From Methylorubrum rhodinum (lineage in GTDB: Bacteria; Pseudomonadota; Alphaproteobacteria; Rhizobiales; Beijerinckiaceae): a DNA stretch of 64,000 nt. Shown here in pieces: positions 14,192-22,552 of this stretch. The notes beneath the pieces were generated by a model, which saw only the letters and a list, made by a program, of their open reading frames with translations, had not been told where the DNA came from and did no database searches. A program made the position numbers and the translations under genes. Position 1 is the stretch's first letter, and each line of letters starts with the position of its first letter. Location of the stretch: NCBI RefSeq assembly GCF_014199935.1, contig NZ_JACHOP010000019.1, positions 1 to 64,000 on the forward strand, written 5' to 3'.

Positions 14192-14407
14192 TCAGACCGC
14201 GGGCACCGCGTTCTGTCCGGTGAGCGCGGCGAGGGTCGTGCCCGGCACGGCAGGCGCCAGTTCCGCCAGCATCGTCGCCCGCTCGATCCGGGTGCGACCG
14301 CGCTCGCGCGCCTGTTCCCGGGCGGCGGGCGTCGGGTGGAGGATCATCGCGAGGAGGTTCCGGTCCTCGTCCTGGGTAAGCAGATTCTTCGCTTCGAAGA
14401 CTGGCAT
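14192..14407 (-). CDS. Small protein of unknown function
   Basis: 71 residues starting MPVFEAKNLLTQDEDRNLL, mainly helical and charged, with no membrane segment. GGGAGCC precedes the ATG at 14407. It converges with the coiled-coil gene, 13 bases away. No family recognised. Confidence 0.55.
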   Translation of the reverse strand: MPVFEAKNLLTQDEDRNLLAMILHPTPAAREQARERGRTRIERATMLAELAPAVPGTTLAALTGQNAVPAV

Positions 14408-14844
14408 GACCGGCTCCCGCCCCTGTCCGGGGCACGCGGCCGCCGAGCACAAGCTCGGCTGTCGGTGAATAACGAGGGCAGCGGTGGCAAGTTCCGCGGC
14501 CCGTTCACATTTTTACCGCAAATTCATATTTGCGCTGCCGAAGAGATTGTTGCGGTGCGCATTGGCACTCGGTCGCACGAATAGTGAGCGTTTGCCGCGT
14601 CAGCGGCGGACCGAAGCGACACCTGTTCGCGTATAGCCGGCACCGCTCAAGTGTTCGCAAGCACAACGTCGGTCCGTCCATGCACGGGTCCGCGCATCGT
14701 AAAGTTCGGATGACAGAAGCGGTTGATGATCGTCGATGACGCTTCGGATCGCCCTGGTTGCCGGCTCGTTTCATGGCTAAGCTGAAGCCGCCAAGCCTCC
14801 TGCGCCCTGCAGCCGCGCGCTGGCCGTCGTCTCGGAGACCAACG
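14408..14844. other. Intergenic stretch without a supported gene
   Basis: A comparatively A+T-richer gap between divergent genes. It holds stretches such as TTCACATTTTTACCGC and several small open frames on both strands, none with a start signal or recognisable content. Promoters for both flanking genes are expected here but no consensus can be named. Confidence 0.5.
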
Positions 14845-15723
14845 GTGCGCCCATTCCTTTCTCTGGCGACGGCGCTCTCCGTCGCGATCCTGCCTTGTCT
14901 TTCCGCCGAGGCGGCCCAACGCGAACCGTTCGAGACCGTGAAGGGCTGGGAGGTCGAGCGCACCGTCGGCGACAAGAGCGCCAATCCCTGCCTGATGACC
15001 CACACCTACGAGGACAAGGACGACAACAATGCGATGAACGCGGTCGTCTTCGCCCTCGCCGGCGACAGGGCGACGCTCGTCCTCGCCTATCAGGGCTGGG
15101 ACTTCGACAAGGACGAAGCGGTGAAGGTGCCGTTCTTCCTCGACAAGAAGGCGATCAAGTTCAAGGCGAACTGGACCGGCGACGGCAAGACCCTGCGGGC
15201 GCAGTTCCCCGACGCTCTGGTGCCGGACCTGCTCGCGGCCAAGACCGTGATCCTGCGCTTCGAGAACGGTGAGGCGGACTTCCGGATTCCGAACTTCGCC
15301 GCGGGCTACGAGGCCTTGCGCCGCTGCGACGCCGCCCCGCCGAAATCCGCCGCGCAATCGGCGATCGGCGCCGCCGTCGCGAGCCCGACGCCCGCCCTTC
15401 CTTCGCAGGGCAGGATCGCGACCTACGCGGTCGGCCTCGTCATCCAGCGGGTGCTGAAGGACTGCGACGTCAGCTCGACGGGCCGGCAGCGCGCCGGCGT
15501 GGAGAGCCGCATCGCCGCGCTCCAGCCTGACATGGCCCCGGTCGAGGCGACCGTTCGCGGCGAGTTGCAGAAGAAGGGTTTCAGCTGCCCGCCCGCGGAC
15601 AAGGAAGCCGAGTTCCAAGAGGCGATGCGCCGCTTCGTCGAACTCTCGCCCGACGCCTTCGCCGCCGCGATGGAGAAGCAGGTCGAGACCGAGAAATCCG
15701 CCGAGGCCGCCCCGAAGCCGTGA
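14845..15723 (+). CDS. Secreted protein of unknown function
   Basis: 292 residues from a GTG at 14845 that has GGAG nine bases upstream; the product then begins with a signal peptide (RPFLSLATALSVAILPCLS, cleavage near AEAA). An in-frame ATG at 14773 would add a basic stretch before it. The mature part has a first domain to about residue 155 (KGWEVERTVGDKSANPCLM, VLAYQGWDFDKDEAVKVPFF) that resembles small periplasmic invasion-associated or inhibitor-like beta domains, and a second, helical, Cys-containing part (GRIATYAVGLVIQRVLKDCD). No family assigned with confidence. Confidence 0.75.
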   Translation: MRPFLSLATALSVAILPCLSAEAAQREPFETVKGWEVERTVGDKSANPCLMTHTYEDKDDNNAMNAVVFALAGDRATLVLAYQGWDFDKDEAVKVPFFLDKKAIKFKANWTGDGKTLRAQFPDALVPDLLAAKTVILRFENGEADFRIPNFAAGYEALRRCDAAPPKSAAQSAIGAAVASPTPALPSQGRIATYAVGLVIQRVLKDCDVSSTGRQRAGVESRIAALQPDMAPVEATVRGELQKKGFSCPPADKEAEFQEAMRRFVELSPDAFAAAMEKQVETEKSAEAAPKP

Positions 15724-15989
15724 GGTGTGCGCCCGCCGTCCGGTCCCATCGCATCGGGTTCCGCTCGACGTCGTCCTCGCGCGGCCCGATCCCCGGAGTC
15801 CGTGCGCGACGGTGAACGGTCTTCGCCGAATTGTTTGCGGCTTTTCCCGAGACTTCAACTCCGCGGCCTGACGGCTCGCGGAGTATCTTCTTCCGAACGC
15901 GAAACTGTTTCCCGCCGGATAACATAAACTATATCAAAGCGTTCCCGGATCGGCCCGGCTATTTCTCGATGCCGACGAGGAGGCACGCG

Positions 15990-16106
15990 ATGCCGGGAGA
16001 CGATTCAGCTGATCCAAGCGGGGAACGCGACTGGGTGACCTACCTCATCGGGACGCTGCTCGCCTTCGAGTGCACCATCCTCGTCGTCACCCTGATCTGG
16101 CTCTGA
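15990..16106 (+). CDS. 38-residue single-helix membrane microprotein
   Basis: Too short to be noticed by length alone, but a textbook GAGGAGG lies seven bases before the ATG at 15990. The product has a polar start (MPGDDSADPSGERD) and one hydrophobic helix (VTYLIGTLLAFECTILVVT) ending at the C-terminus. A longer in-frame start at 15969 has a worse context. It converges with guaB, whose stop is 14 bases away. Function unknown. Confidence 0.65.
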   Translation: MPGDDSADPSGERDWVTYLIGTLLAFECTILVVTLIWL

Positions 16107-16119
16107 TGAGCTCGGGCCG

Positions 16120-17613
16120 TCAGGCCCGGCTCGGATAGTTCGGGCTCTCGCGGGTGATGGTCACGTCGTGGACGTGGCTCTCGCGCAGGCCGGCATTCGT
16201 GATGCGGACGAACTGCGCCCGCTCCTGGAACTCCGGTACGGTCGCGGCGCCGACATAGCCCATGGCGGCGCGCAAGCCCCCCGCGAGCTGGTGCAGCACG
16301 GCGGCCACCGGCCCCTTGTACGGCACTTGGCCCTCGATGCCCTCCGGCACGAGCTTGTGGGTGTCGCTGACCTCGGCCTGGAAGTAGCGGTCGGCGGAGC
16401 CGCGGGCCATGGCGCCCACCGAGCCCATGCCCCGATAGCTCTTGTACGAGCGCCCCTGATACAGGAAGACCTCGCCCGGCGCCTCGTCGGTGCCGGCCAA
16501 GAGCGAGCCGAGCATGGCGACCGAGGCGCCCGCCGCGATCGCCTTGGCGAGGTCGCCCGAGAACTTGATGCCGCCGTCGGCGATCACCGGCACGTCCGCG
16601 CCCTGCGCGGCCTCGACCGCCTCCATCAGCGCGGTGAGCTGGGGTACGCCGACGCCCGCGACGATGCGGGTGGTGCAGATCGAGCCCGGCCCGATGCCGA
16701 CCTTGATCGCGTCGGCACCCGCATCGATCAGCGCGCGGGCGCCCTCGGCGGTCGCGACGTTGCCCGCGATGATCTGCACGGCGTTGGAGAGCTGCTTCAC
16801 CCGCGCGACGCTGTCGAGCACCTTGCGGGAATGGCCGTGGGCGGTGTCGACCACGATCACGTCGCAACCCGCATCGATCAGGCGCTCGGCCCGCTCGAAG
16901 CCGGAATCGCCGGTGGTCGTGGCGGCGGCGACCCGCAGGCGGCCCTGCTCGTCCTTGACGGCGCCGGGATAGGCGACCTGCTTCTCGATGTCCTTGACGG
17001 TGATGAGGCCGATGCAGCGGTAGTGGTCGTCGACGACCAAGAGCTTCTCGATGCGGAACTGGTGCAGCAGGCGCTTGGCCTCGTCCTGGGTCACGCCCTC
17101 GCGCACCGTGATGAGCCGGTCGCGGGTCATCAGCTCGGCCACCGGCTGGCCGGTCTTGGTGGCGAAGCGCACGTCGCGGTTCGTCAGGATGCCGACGAGC
17201 TTGCCGCGGGAGCCGTTGGGGCCGCGCTCGACCACCGGGATGCCGGAGATCCGGTTCTTCTTCATCACCTCGAAGGCGTCGGCCAGCGTCTCGTCGGGAT
17301 GGATGGTGATCGGGTTGAGCACCATGCCCGACTCGTACTTCTTGACGAGGCGGACCTGCTCGGCCTGCTCGGCCGGCTCGAGGTTGCGGTGGATGACGCC
17401 GAGCCCGCCGTTCTGCGCCATGGCGATGGCCATGGGCGCCTCCGTCACCGTGTCCATGGCGGAGGCGATGATCGGCAGGTTGAGCTGGATCGTGCGGGTC
17501 AGCCGCGTGGCGACGTTCACCTCGGTCGGCATCACCGACGAGGCGGCGGGGCGCAGCAGCACATCGTCGAAGGTCAGGCCCTCGATGATCGAATCTGCGC
17601 TGATACGGGCCAT
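16120..17613 (-). CDS. guaB: Inosine-5'-monophosphate dehydrogenase
   Basis: 497 residues, the usual length. Catalyses NAD-dependent oxidation of IMP to XMP, the committed step to guanine nucleotides. The N-terminal barrel portion carries LTFDDVLLRP and ASAMDTVTEAPMA; a pair of CBS regulatory domains is inserted at about 95-210; the catalytic Cys313 lies in GIGPGSICTTR; the phosphate and flap regions follow (ADGGIKFSGD, YKSYRGMGS). Upstream, 446 bases containing a palindromic repeat separate it from the divergently transcribed ftsW. Confidence 0.97.
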   Translation of the reverse strand: MARISADSIIEGLTFDDVLLRPAASSVMPTEVNVATRLTRTIQLNLPIIASAMDTVTEAPMAIAMAQNGGLGVIHRNLEPAEQAEQVRLVKKYESGMVLNPITIHPDETLADAFEVMKKNRISGIPVVERGPNGSRGKLVGILTNRDVRFATKTGQPVAELMTRDRLITVREGVTQDEAKRLLHQFRIEKLLVVDDHYRCIGLITVKDIEKQVAYPGAVKDEQGRLRVAAATTTGDSGFERAERLIDAGCDVIVVDTAHGHSRKVLDSVARVKQLSNAVQIIAGNVATAEGARALIDAGADAIKVGIGPGSICTTRIVAGVGVPQLTALMEAVEAAQGADVPVIADGGIKFSGDLAKAIAAGASVAMLGSLLAGTDEAPGEVFLYQGRSYKSYRGMGSVGAMARGSADRYFQAEVSDTHKLVPEGIEGQVPYKGPVAAVLHQLAGGLRAAMGYVGAATVPEFQERAQFVRITNAGLRESHVHDVTITRESPNYPSRA

Positions 17614-18060
17614 GAACCAACTCCGGTGACGAAGACAGCGCCGGGCCGAAGCGTTCGGCCAGCGGGATCGGGTTGGCAGGGGCCAGTATCACGCGACCGA
17701 GCCGGCGCCTAGCGGCGGATGCGCGCGCCGGTGCATGGCTGGGTGTTTGTTTTTGGCTGACCCTTGGCGCGTAACCCTCCCCCCTCCGCGGGGGAGGGTG
17801 GCCCCCGAAGGGGGTCGGGTGAGGGGAGCGACGCTTCCGGAGATAACTGGACGAGGGCGGCCGAGCGGGATCGTCGCGCTACCCCTCTCCCGCCCGCTCC
17901 GCGGGCACCCTCCCCCGCGGAGGGGGGAGGGGGATGTGCGGCGCGTTTCACGACCGCATTCTTACTCAGCGCAACAGACCGTTAACCCTTCCATTCCACG
18001 ATCAGGGCGGGCCGCCCGTGTCTCGTCGCGGGACGACGCGCCCCGGAGTCGAGCCCCGCC
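17614..18060. other. Divergent intergenic region guaB-ftsW
   Basis: Must carry the promoters of guaB and of the ftsW-murG group. The middle is occupied by an imperfect palindrome (17774-17933). Beyond that no gene or defined site is visible; the last part before ftsW (about 17,950-18,060) contains ACCGTTAACCCTTCC but no clear promoter boxes. Confidence 0.5.
17774..17933. repeat. Dispersed palindromic repeat, family B, copy 1
   Basis: Outer arms ACCCTCCCCCCTCCGCGGGG and its near complement at the right end, with inner arms GGTGAGGGGAGCGACG and CGCGCTACCCCTCTCCCGCC. It can fold into a long imperfect hairpin. Related elements occur at 22352-22540 and 40276-40449. Confidence 0.8.
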
Positions 18061-19227
18061 ATGATGTCGCGCGCCGAACGCAGCCCCCTGGCCGATTGGT
18101 GGTGGACCGTGGATCGCGGCCTGCTCGCGGGCCTCGGCTGCCTGATGGTGGCCGGCCTCGTCTTCCTGATGGGCGGCGGACCGCCGGTGGCCGAGCGCAT
18201 CGGCCTGCCGACCTTCTACTTCCTCAACCGTCAGGCGCTCTACCTCGCGCCGACGATCCTGCTCATCATCGCGGTCTCCTTCCTGTCGGTGCGCCACATC
18301 CGGCGCTTCGCGCTGGTCACTTGGATCGTCGGGGTGGCGCTGTGCATCGCCGCCGGAAAGTTCGGCCCGGAGATCAAGGGCGCGCATCGCTGGATCCAGT
18401 TCGGGCCTTTCGGCCTCCAGCCGTCCGAGTTCGTGAAGCCCGCGTTCGTGGTGGTGGCCGCCTGGGCGTTCTCGGAAGGGGCGCAGCGCCGCGACATGCC
18501 CGGCGGGCTGCTCGCCATCCTGCTCCTGCCGGTCACCATCGTGCCGCTGATCCTCCAGCCCGATTTCGGCCAGACCATGCTGATCACCATGGTGTGGTGC
18601 GCGCTGTTCTTCGTCGCCGGCCTGCACTGGTTCTGGGTCGCGGGCCTCGGCGTGCTGGGGCTCACCGGAGTGTTTGCCGCCTACACCTTCCTCCACCACG
18701 TCCGCGAGCGCATCAACCGCTTCATGGACCGCGATTCGGGCGACAGCTTCCAGGAGTTCTGGTCGCGGGAATCGTTCAATTCCGGCGGCTGGTTCGGCAC
18801 CGGGCCGGGGGAAGGCGTGGCCAAGCGCCACCTGCCCGACGCGCATACCGATTTCATCTTCTCCGTCACCGGCGAGGAGTTCGGCGTGCTGGTCTGCCTG
18901 GGCCTCGTGGCGCTCTTCGCCTACATCGTCCTGCGCGGGCTCAAGCTCGCGCGCCGCACCGACGACACCTTCTCGAGGCTCGCCATCACCGGTCTGTCCA
19001 CCCTGTTCGGCCTCCAGGCCTGCATCAACATGGCGGTGAACACGCAGCTCATGCCAGCCAAGGGCATGACGCTGCCGTTCGTCTCCTACGGCGGCTCGTC
19101 GCTGATCTCGCTGGCGCTCGGCATGGGCTTCCTCGTGGCGCTCACCCGCAAGCGCCCGCGCACGACGATGCTGAGCCAGCGCCCGCCCGGCACGCTGCCC
19201 TCGGCGGTTCCGGGGATCATGCAGTGA
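18061..19227 (+). CDS. ftsW: Cell division protein FtsW (SEDS peptidoglycan polymerase)
   Basis: 388 residues with about ten membrane helices. SEDS-family landmarks are GAHRWIQFGPFGLQPSEFVK, the catalytic-region Asp in LQPDFGQTML, and KGMTLPFVSYGGSS near the C-terminus. FtsW polymerises septal peptidoglycan from lipid II together with FtsI. Two ATG codons stand in tandem at the start. It opens the half-cluster that continues into murG, 115 bases downstream; genes that often precede ftsW (murE, murF, mraY, murD) are not here. Confidence 0.96.
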   Translation: MMSRAERSPLADWWWTVDRGLLAGLGCLMVAGLVFLMGGGPPVAERIGLPTFYFLNRQALYLAPTILLIIAVSFLSVRHIRRFALVTWIVGVALCIAAGKFGPEIKGAHRWIQFGPFGLQPSEFVKPAFVVVAAWAFSEGAQRRDMPGGLLAILLLPVTIVPLILQPDFGQTMLITMVWCALFFVAGLHWFWVAGLGVLGLTGVFAAYTFLHHVRERINRFMDRDSGDSFQEFWSRESFNSGGWFGTGPGEGVAKRHLPDAHTDFIFSVTGEEFGVLVCLGLVALFAYIVLRGLKLARRTDDTFSRLAITGLSTLFGLQACINMAVNTQLMPAKGMTLPFVSYGGSSLISLALGMGFLVALTRKRPRTTMLSQRPPGTLPSAVPGIMQ

Positions 19228-19342
19228 ACCCGACGGCGAACACGACCGCCACCGCCTCGCCGAGGCCGTCGGCAAGCGCACAGGCGCGAAGCCGCTCGTA
19301 TGGCGGGTCGTCCTCGAGGCGTCAGCATCGAGGACAAGCAAG

Positions 19343-20455
19343 ATGACCGTTTTCACGCCACTCGTTCTGGTCTGTGCCGGTGGCACCGGTGGCCACCTGT
19401 TTCCGGCGCAGAGCCTCGCCTACGCGTTGAAGGAGCGCGGCATCCGGGTCGCGCTCGCCACCGACGCGCGGGTCGATTCCATCGCCGGCGACTTCCCGGC
19501 GGACGAGATCGTCACCATCGCCTCCGCCACGCCGTCGGGCCGCTCGCCGCTGCGGCGGGCCGGTGCGATGGTGACGCTGGGTCGCGGCTTCGGTCAGGCG
19601 GCCCGCGCCGTGCGCCGGCTCAACCCGGCCGCGGTCGTGGGCTTCGGCGGCTACCCGACCGTGCCGCCGATGCTGGCCGCCCAGCTCCTCAAGGTGCCGA
19701 CGATCTTGCACGAGCAGAACGCCGTGATGGGCCGGGCCAACGGCTTCCTGGCCAAGGGCGCTCGCGTCATCGCCACCGGCTTCGCGGAAGTCCGCGGCGT
19801 GCCCGAGAAGGCGACCGCGCGGCGTGTCCACACCGGCAACCCCATCCGCCCGGCGGTGCTGTCCGTCGCCGATCTGCCCTACCCGGGCCTCGACGAGGCG
19901 GCGACGTTGCGCCTCCTCGTGTTCGGCGGCAGCCAGGGCGCCCGCGTCATGAGCGAGGTCGTGCCGGCCGCGCTGGAGAAGCTGCCCGCGGATCTGCGCG
20001 CCCGCCTCCATCTGGTCCAACAGGCCCGGCCCGAGGACCTGACGGCGGTGCAGAACCGCTATCTCGCCATGGGGCTGGCCGGGATCGAGGCGGCGCCGTT
20101 CTTCAAGGACCTGCCGAGCCGCATGGCCGCGAGCCACCTCATCGTCGCCCGCTCGGGTGCCTCGACCGTCTCGGAGCTTGCCGCCATCGGCCGCCCCGCC
20201 ATCCTCGTGCCGCTGCCCGGCGCGCTCGATCAGGATCAGGCGGCCAATGCCGCGACGCTCGCCGGGATCGGCGCCGCGCTCTCGATCCCGCAGAGCGCCT
20301 TCACGCCGGATCGGCTGGCCGCCGAACTCGTCGATCTGTTCGGCGCCCCCCGGAAATTGACCCAAGCCGCGGCGGCGGCCAAAACCGCCCGCATCCTCGA
20401 CGCCGCCGACCGCCTCGCCGCCGTCGTCGTGGAGACCGCCGCCGCAGCATCCTAG
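19343..20455 (+). CDS. murG: UDP-GlcNAc:lipid I N-acetylglucosaminyltransferase MurG
   Basis: 370 residues. Adds GlcNAc to lipid I at the inner membrane face to form lipid II. Family motifs: the N-terminal glycine loop AGGTGGHLFPA, HEQNAVMGRAN, the second glycine loop FGGSQGARVMSE, and the donor-binding region RSGASTVSELAAIGRPAI with DQDQAANA after it. AGGACAAGC precedes the ATG. Normal length and intact. Confidence 0.96.
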   Translation: MTVFTPLVLVCAGGTGGHLFPAQSLAYALKERGIRVALATDARVDSIAGDFPADEIVTIASATPSGRSPLRRAGAMVTLGRGFGQAARAVRRLNPAAVVGFGGYPTVPPMLAAQLLKVPTILHEQNAVMGRANGFLAKGARVIATGFAEVRGVPEKATARRVHTGNPIRPAVLSVADLPYPGLDEAATLRLLVFGGSQGARVMSEVVPAALEKLPADLRARLHLVQQARPEDLTAVQNRYLAMGLAGIEAAPFFKDLPSRMAASHLIVARSGASTVSELAAIGRPAILVPLPGALDQDQAANAATLAGIGAALSIPQSAFTPDRLAAELVDLFGAPRKLTQAAAAAKTARILDAADRLAAVVVETAAAAS

Positions 20456-20489
20456 GTGCGGCAAGTCTGGCTAGGTGCGGCAAATCTGC
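20452..20489 (+). repeat. 19-bp imperfect tandem repeat at the murG stop
   Basis: CTAGGTGCGGCAAGTCTGG is followed directly by CTAGGTGCGGCAAATCTGC (two mismatches). The first copy contains the murG stop codon. It lies in the 150-base gap before murC. Confidence 0.7.
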
Positions 20490-20605
20490 CGCGTCCGGCG
20501 GACGACCGCCGCCCCGCATTCGCGGGGGCGGATCGCGCCCCGGCGCGATCCGGTAGAGATTGAATCGGGGCTCGCTTGCGCCCCGGCCCTCGAAGGTTCC
20601 GTCAC

Positions 20606-22012
20606 ATGAAGCTGCCCGAAAAGCTCGGCCCCATCCACTTCATCGGCATCGGCGGCATCGGCATGTCCGGCATCGCCGAGGTGATGGCCAATCTCGGCTA
20701 CACCGTGCAGGGCTCGGACGCGAACGACAACGCCAACGTCCGGCGCCTCTCCGAGAAGGGCATCCGCACCTTCGTCGGCCATAAGGCTGAGAACGTCGAG
20801 AACGCGGCGCTGGTCGTGGTCTCCACCGCGATCCGCCGCGACAACCCCGAGCTGGTCGAGGCCCGCGAGCGCCGCCTGCCCGTCGTGCGCCGCGCCGAGA
20901 TGCTGGCCGAGCTGATGCGGTTCAAGTCCTGCGTCGCGGTGGCCGGTACCCACGGCAAGACCACGACGACCTCGCTGGTCGCCACCCTGTTGGATGCCGG
21001 CAACCTCGACCCGACGGTGATCAACGGCGGCATCATCAACGCCTACGGCACCAACGCCCGCATGGGCGCGGGCGACTGGATGGTGGTGGAGGCCGACGAG
21101 TCGGACGGTACCTTTCTCAAGCTGCCGGCGGATGTCGCGATCGTCACCAACATCGACCCCGAGCATCTCGACCATTTCGGCTCGTTCGACGCGATCAAGG
21201 ACGCCTTCCGGCGCTTCATCGACAACATCCCGTTCTACGGCTTCGCGGTGATGTGCATCGATCACCCGATCGTGCAGGACCTCGTCGGCCATATCGAGGA
21301 TCGGCGCATCATCACCTACGGCGAGAACCCGCAGGCCGACGTGCGCCTCCTCGACATCGACCTGAAGGGGGGGCAAAGCCGCTTCCGCGTCATGATCCGC
21401 GACCGCCGCCCCGGCTTCCGTCTGGAGATGCAGGATCTCGTCCTGCCGATGCCGGGCAAGCACAACGCGTTGAACGCTACCGCCGCGCTCGCGGTGGCCC
21501 ACGAACTCGGCGTCTCGGAGGAGGCGATCCGCAAGGCGCTGTCGAGCTTTGGCGGGGTCAAGCGCCGCTTCACCCGCACGGGCGAGTGGAACGGCGCGAC
21601 GATCTTCGACGATTACGGCCACCATCCGGTGGAGATCGCGGCCGTGCTGCGGGCCGCCCGCGCCTCGACCGAAGGCAACGTCGTCGCCGTGGTGCAGCCG
21701 CACCGCTACACCCGGCTGCAATCGCTGTTCGAGGATTTCTGCACCTGCTTCAACGACGCCGACACGGTCATCGTCGCCCCCGTCTACGCCGCGGGCGAGG
21801 CGCCGATCGAGGGCTTCGACCGCGATTCGCTGGTCGCCGGCCTGAAGTCCCGCGGCCACCGCGACGCACTGGCGCTGAACGCGCCGGAGGAATTGGCCGG
21901 GTTGGTCGCCGGACGGGCGCAGGCGGGCGATTACGTGGTGTGCCTCGGCGCCGGCACGATCACTCAGTGGGCCTACGCGCTGCCGGGGGAGCTGGCGGCG
22001 CTGAAGGGGTGA
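20606..22012 (+). CDS. murC: UDP-N-acetylmuramate--L-alanine ligase MurC
   Basis: 468 residues. ATP-dependent addition of the first amino acid to UDP-MurNAc in the cytoplasm. The N-terminal Rossmann domain has IHFIGIGGIGMSGIAEVM; the ATP P-loop is GTHGKTTTTS; the central domain has EADESDGTFLKL, and the third domain begins FGGVKRRFTRTGEW with DDYGHHPVEIAA. The start at 20606 (MKLPEKLG) is preferred over an upstream in-frame start at 20576 because family similarity begins there. The stop is four bases before a DUF559 gene. Confidence 0.96.
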   Translation: MKLPEKLGPIHFIGIGGIGMSGIAEVMANLGYTVQGSDANDNANVRRLSEKGIRTFVGHKAENVENAALVVVSTAIRRDNPELVEARERRLPVVRRAEMLAELMRFKSCVAVAGTHGKTTTTSLVATLLDAGNLDPTVINGGIINAYGTNARMGAGDWMVVEADESDGTFLKLPADVAIVTNIDPEHLDHFGSFDAIKDAFRRFIDNIPFYGFAVMCIDHPIVQDLVGHIEDRRIITYGENPQADVRLLDIDLKGGQSRFRVMIRDRRPGFRLEMQDLVLPMPGKHNALNATAALAVAHELGVSEEAIRKALSSFGGVKRRFTRTGEWNGATIFDDYGHHPVEIAAVLRAARASTEGNVVAVVQPHRYTRLQSLFEDFCTCFNDADTVIVAPVYAAGEAPIEGFDRDSLVAGLKSRGHRDALALNAPEELAGLVAGRAQAGDYVVCLGAGTITQWAYALPGELAALKG

Positions 22013-22015
22013 GGC

Positions 22016-22552
22016 GTGCGCTCCGCGGATGACGAGCGGAGAGGATTCAGGCGCCAGCTTCGGCACGATTTGACGGAGGCCGAACGCCGCTTGTGGTTTC
22101 GTCTTCGGGATCGTCGCCTCGCTGGCTTCAAGTTCGTGCGGCAGGAGAGTGTCGGCTCTTATGTGGCCGATTTCTGCTGTCGCGAGGCGAAGCTGATCAT
22201 TGAAATCGACGGAAGCCAGCACGCCGACAATCCCCGTGACACCATTCGAGACACGTGGCTCGCATCACAAGGCTACCGCGTGTTGCGCTTCTGGAACGCG
22301 GAGGCCATGACGAACACGATCGGCGTGCTCGACACGATCCTGGCCGCGCTTCCCCCCTCTCCCCGCGTGCGGGGAGAGGGTCGCGACGACCTCGTCGTCG
22401 GCGCGACGAGCGGTAGCGAAGGTGAGGGGGCTTGTCCGCCCGAGCCTCATTCGTTGCCGCCCCCTCACCCCCGGCTGCCGCCTCGCTTCGGCGACGACGA
22501 GGTCGCCGAAGCCCTCTCCCCGCGTGCGGGGAGAGGGGGAGACTCTGGATGA
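22016..22552 (+). CDS. DUF559 endonuclease-domain protein with a repeat-derived tail
   Basis: 178 residues from a GTG four bases after murC. Residues 8-112 form a DUF559 domain, a Vsr/PD-(D/E)xK-like nuclease fold: RHDLTEAERRLWFRLRDRR, FVRQESVGSYVADFCCREAK, LIIEIDGSQHAD with the acidic catalytic-type E-x-D, and GYRVLRFWNAE. The last 65 residues (from PPSPRVRGEGRD) are encoded entirely by a family B palindromic repeat, low in complexity and not part of the domain. The stop overlaps the start of murB (ATGA). DUF559 genes are often mobile; its cellular role is unknown. Between two essential wall genes it must be transcribed with them. Confidence 0.82.
   Translation: MRSADDERRGFRRQLRHDLTEAERRLWFRLRDRRLAGFKFVRQESVGSYVADFCCREAKLIIEIDGSQHADNPRDTIRDTWLASQGYRVLRFWNAEAMTNTIGVLDTILAALPPSPRVRGEGRDDLVVGATSGSEGEGACPPEPHSLPPPHPRLPPRFGDDEVAEALSPRAGRGGDSG
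22352..22540. repeat. Dispersed palindromic repeat, family B, copy 3, inside a gene
   Basis: Arms CCCCTCTCCCCGCGTGCGGG and CCCTCTCCCCGCGTGCGGGG, each itself a hairpin, bracket about 130 bases of imperfectly complementary sequence. It forms the 3' third of the DUF559 coding sequence and ends about ten bases before murB. Confidence 0.75.

Noticed and set aside
14505..15005. Minus-strand frame of 166 codons upstream of the secreted protein
   Set aside because: It overlaps the signal peptide region of the plus-strand gene, is Arg/Ser rich, and lacks a start signal.
22345..22545. CRISPR array
   Set aside because: The repeated blocks are only two, are palindromic arms with no regular spacers, and recur elsewhere as a dispersed element; no cas genes are present.
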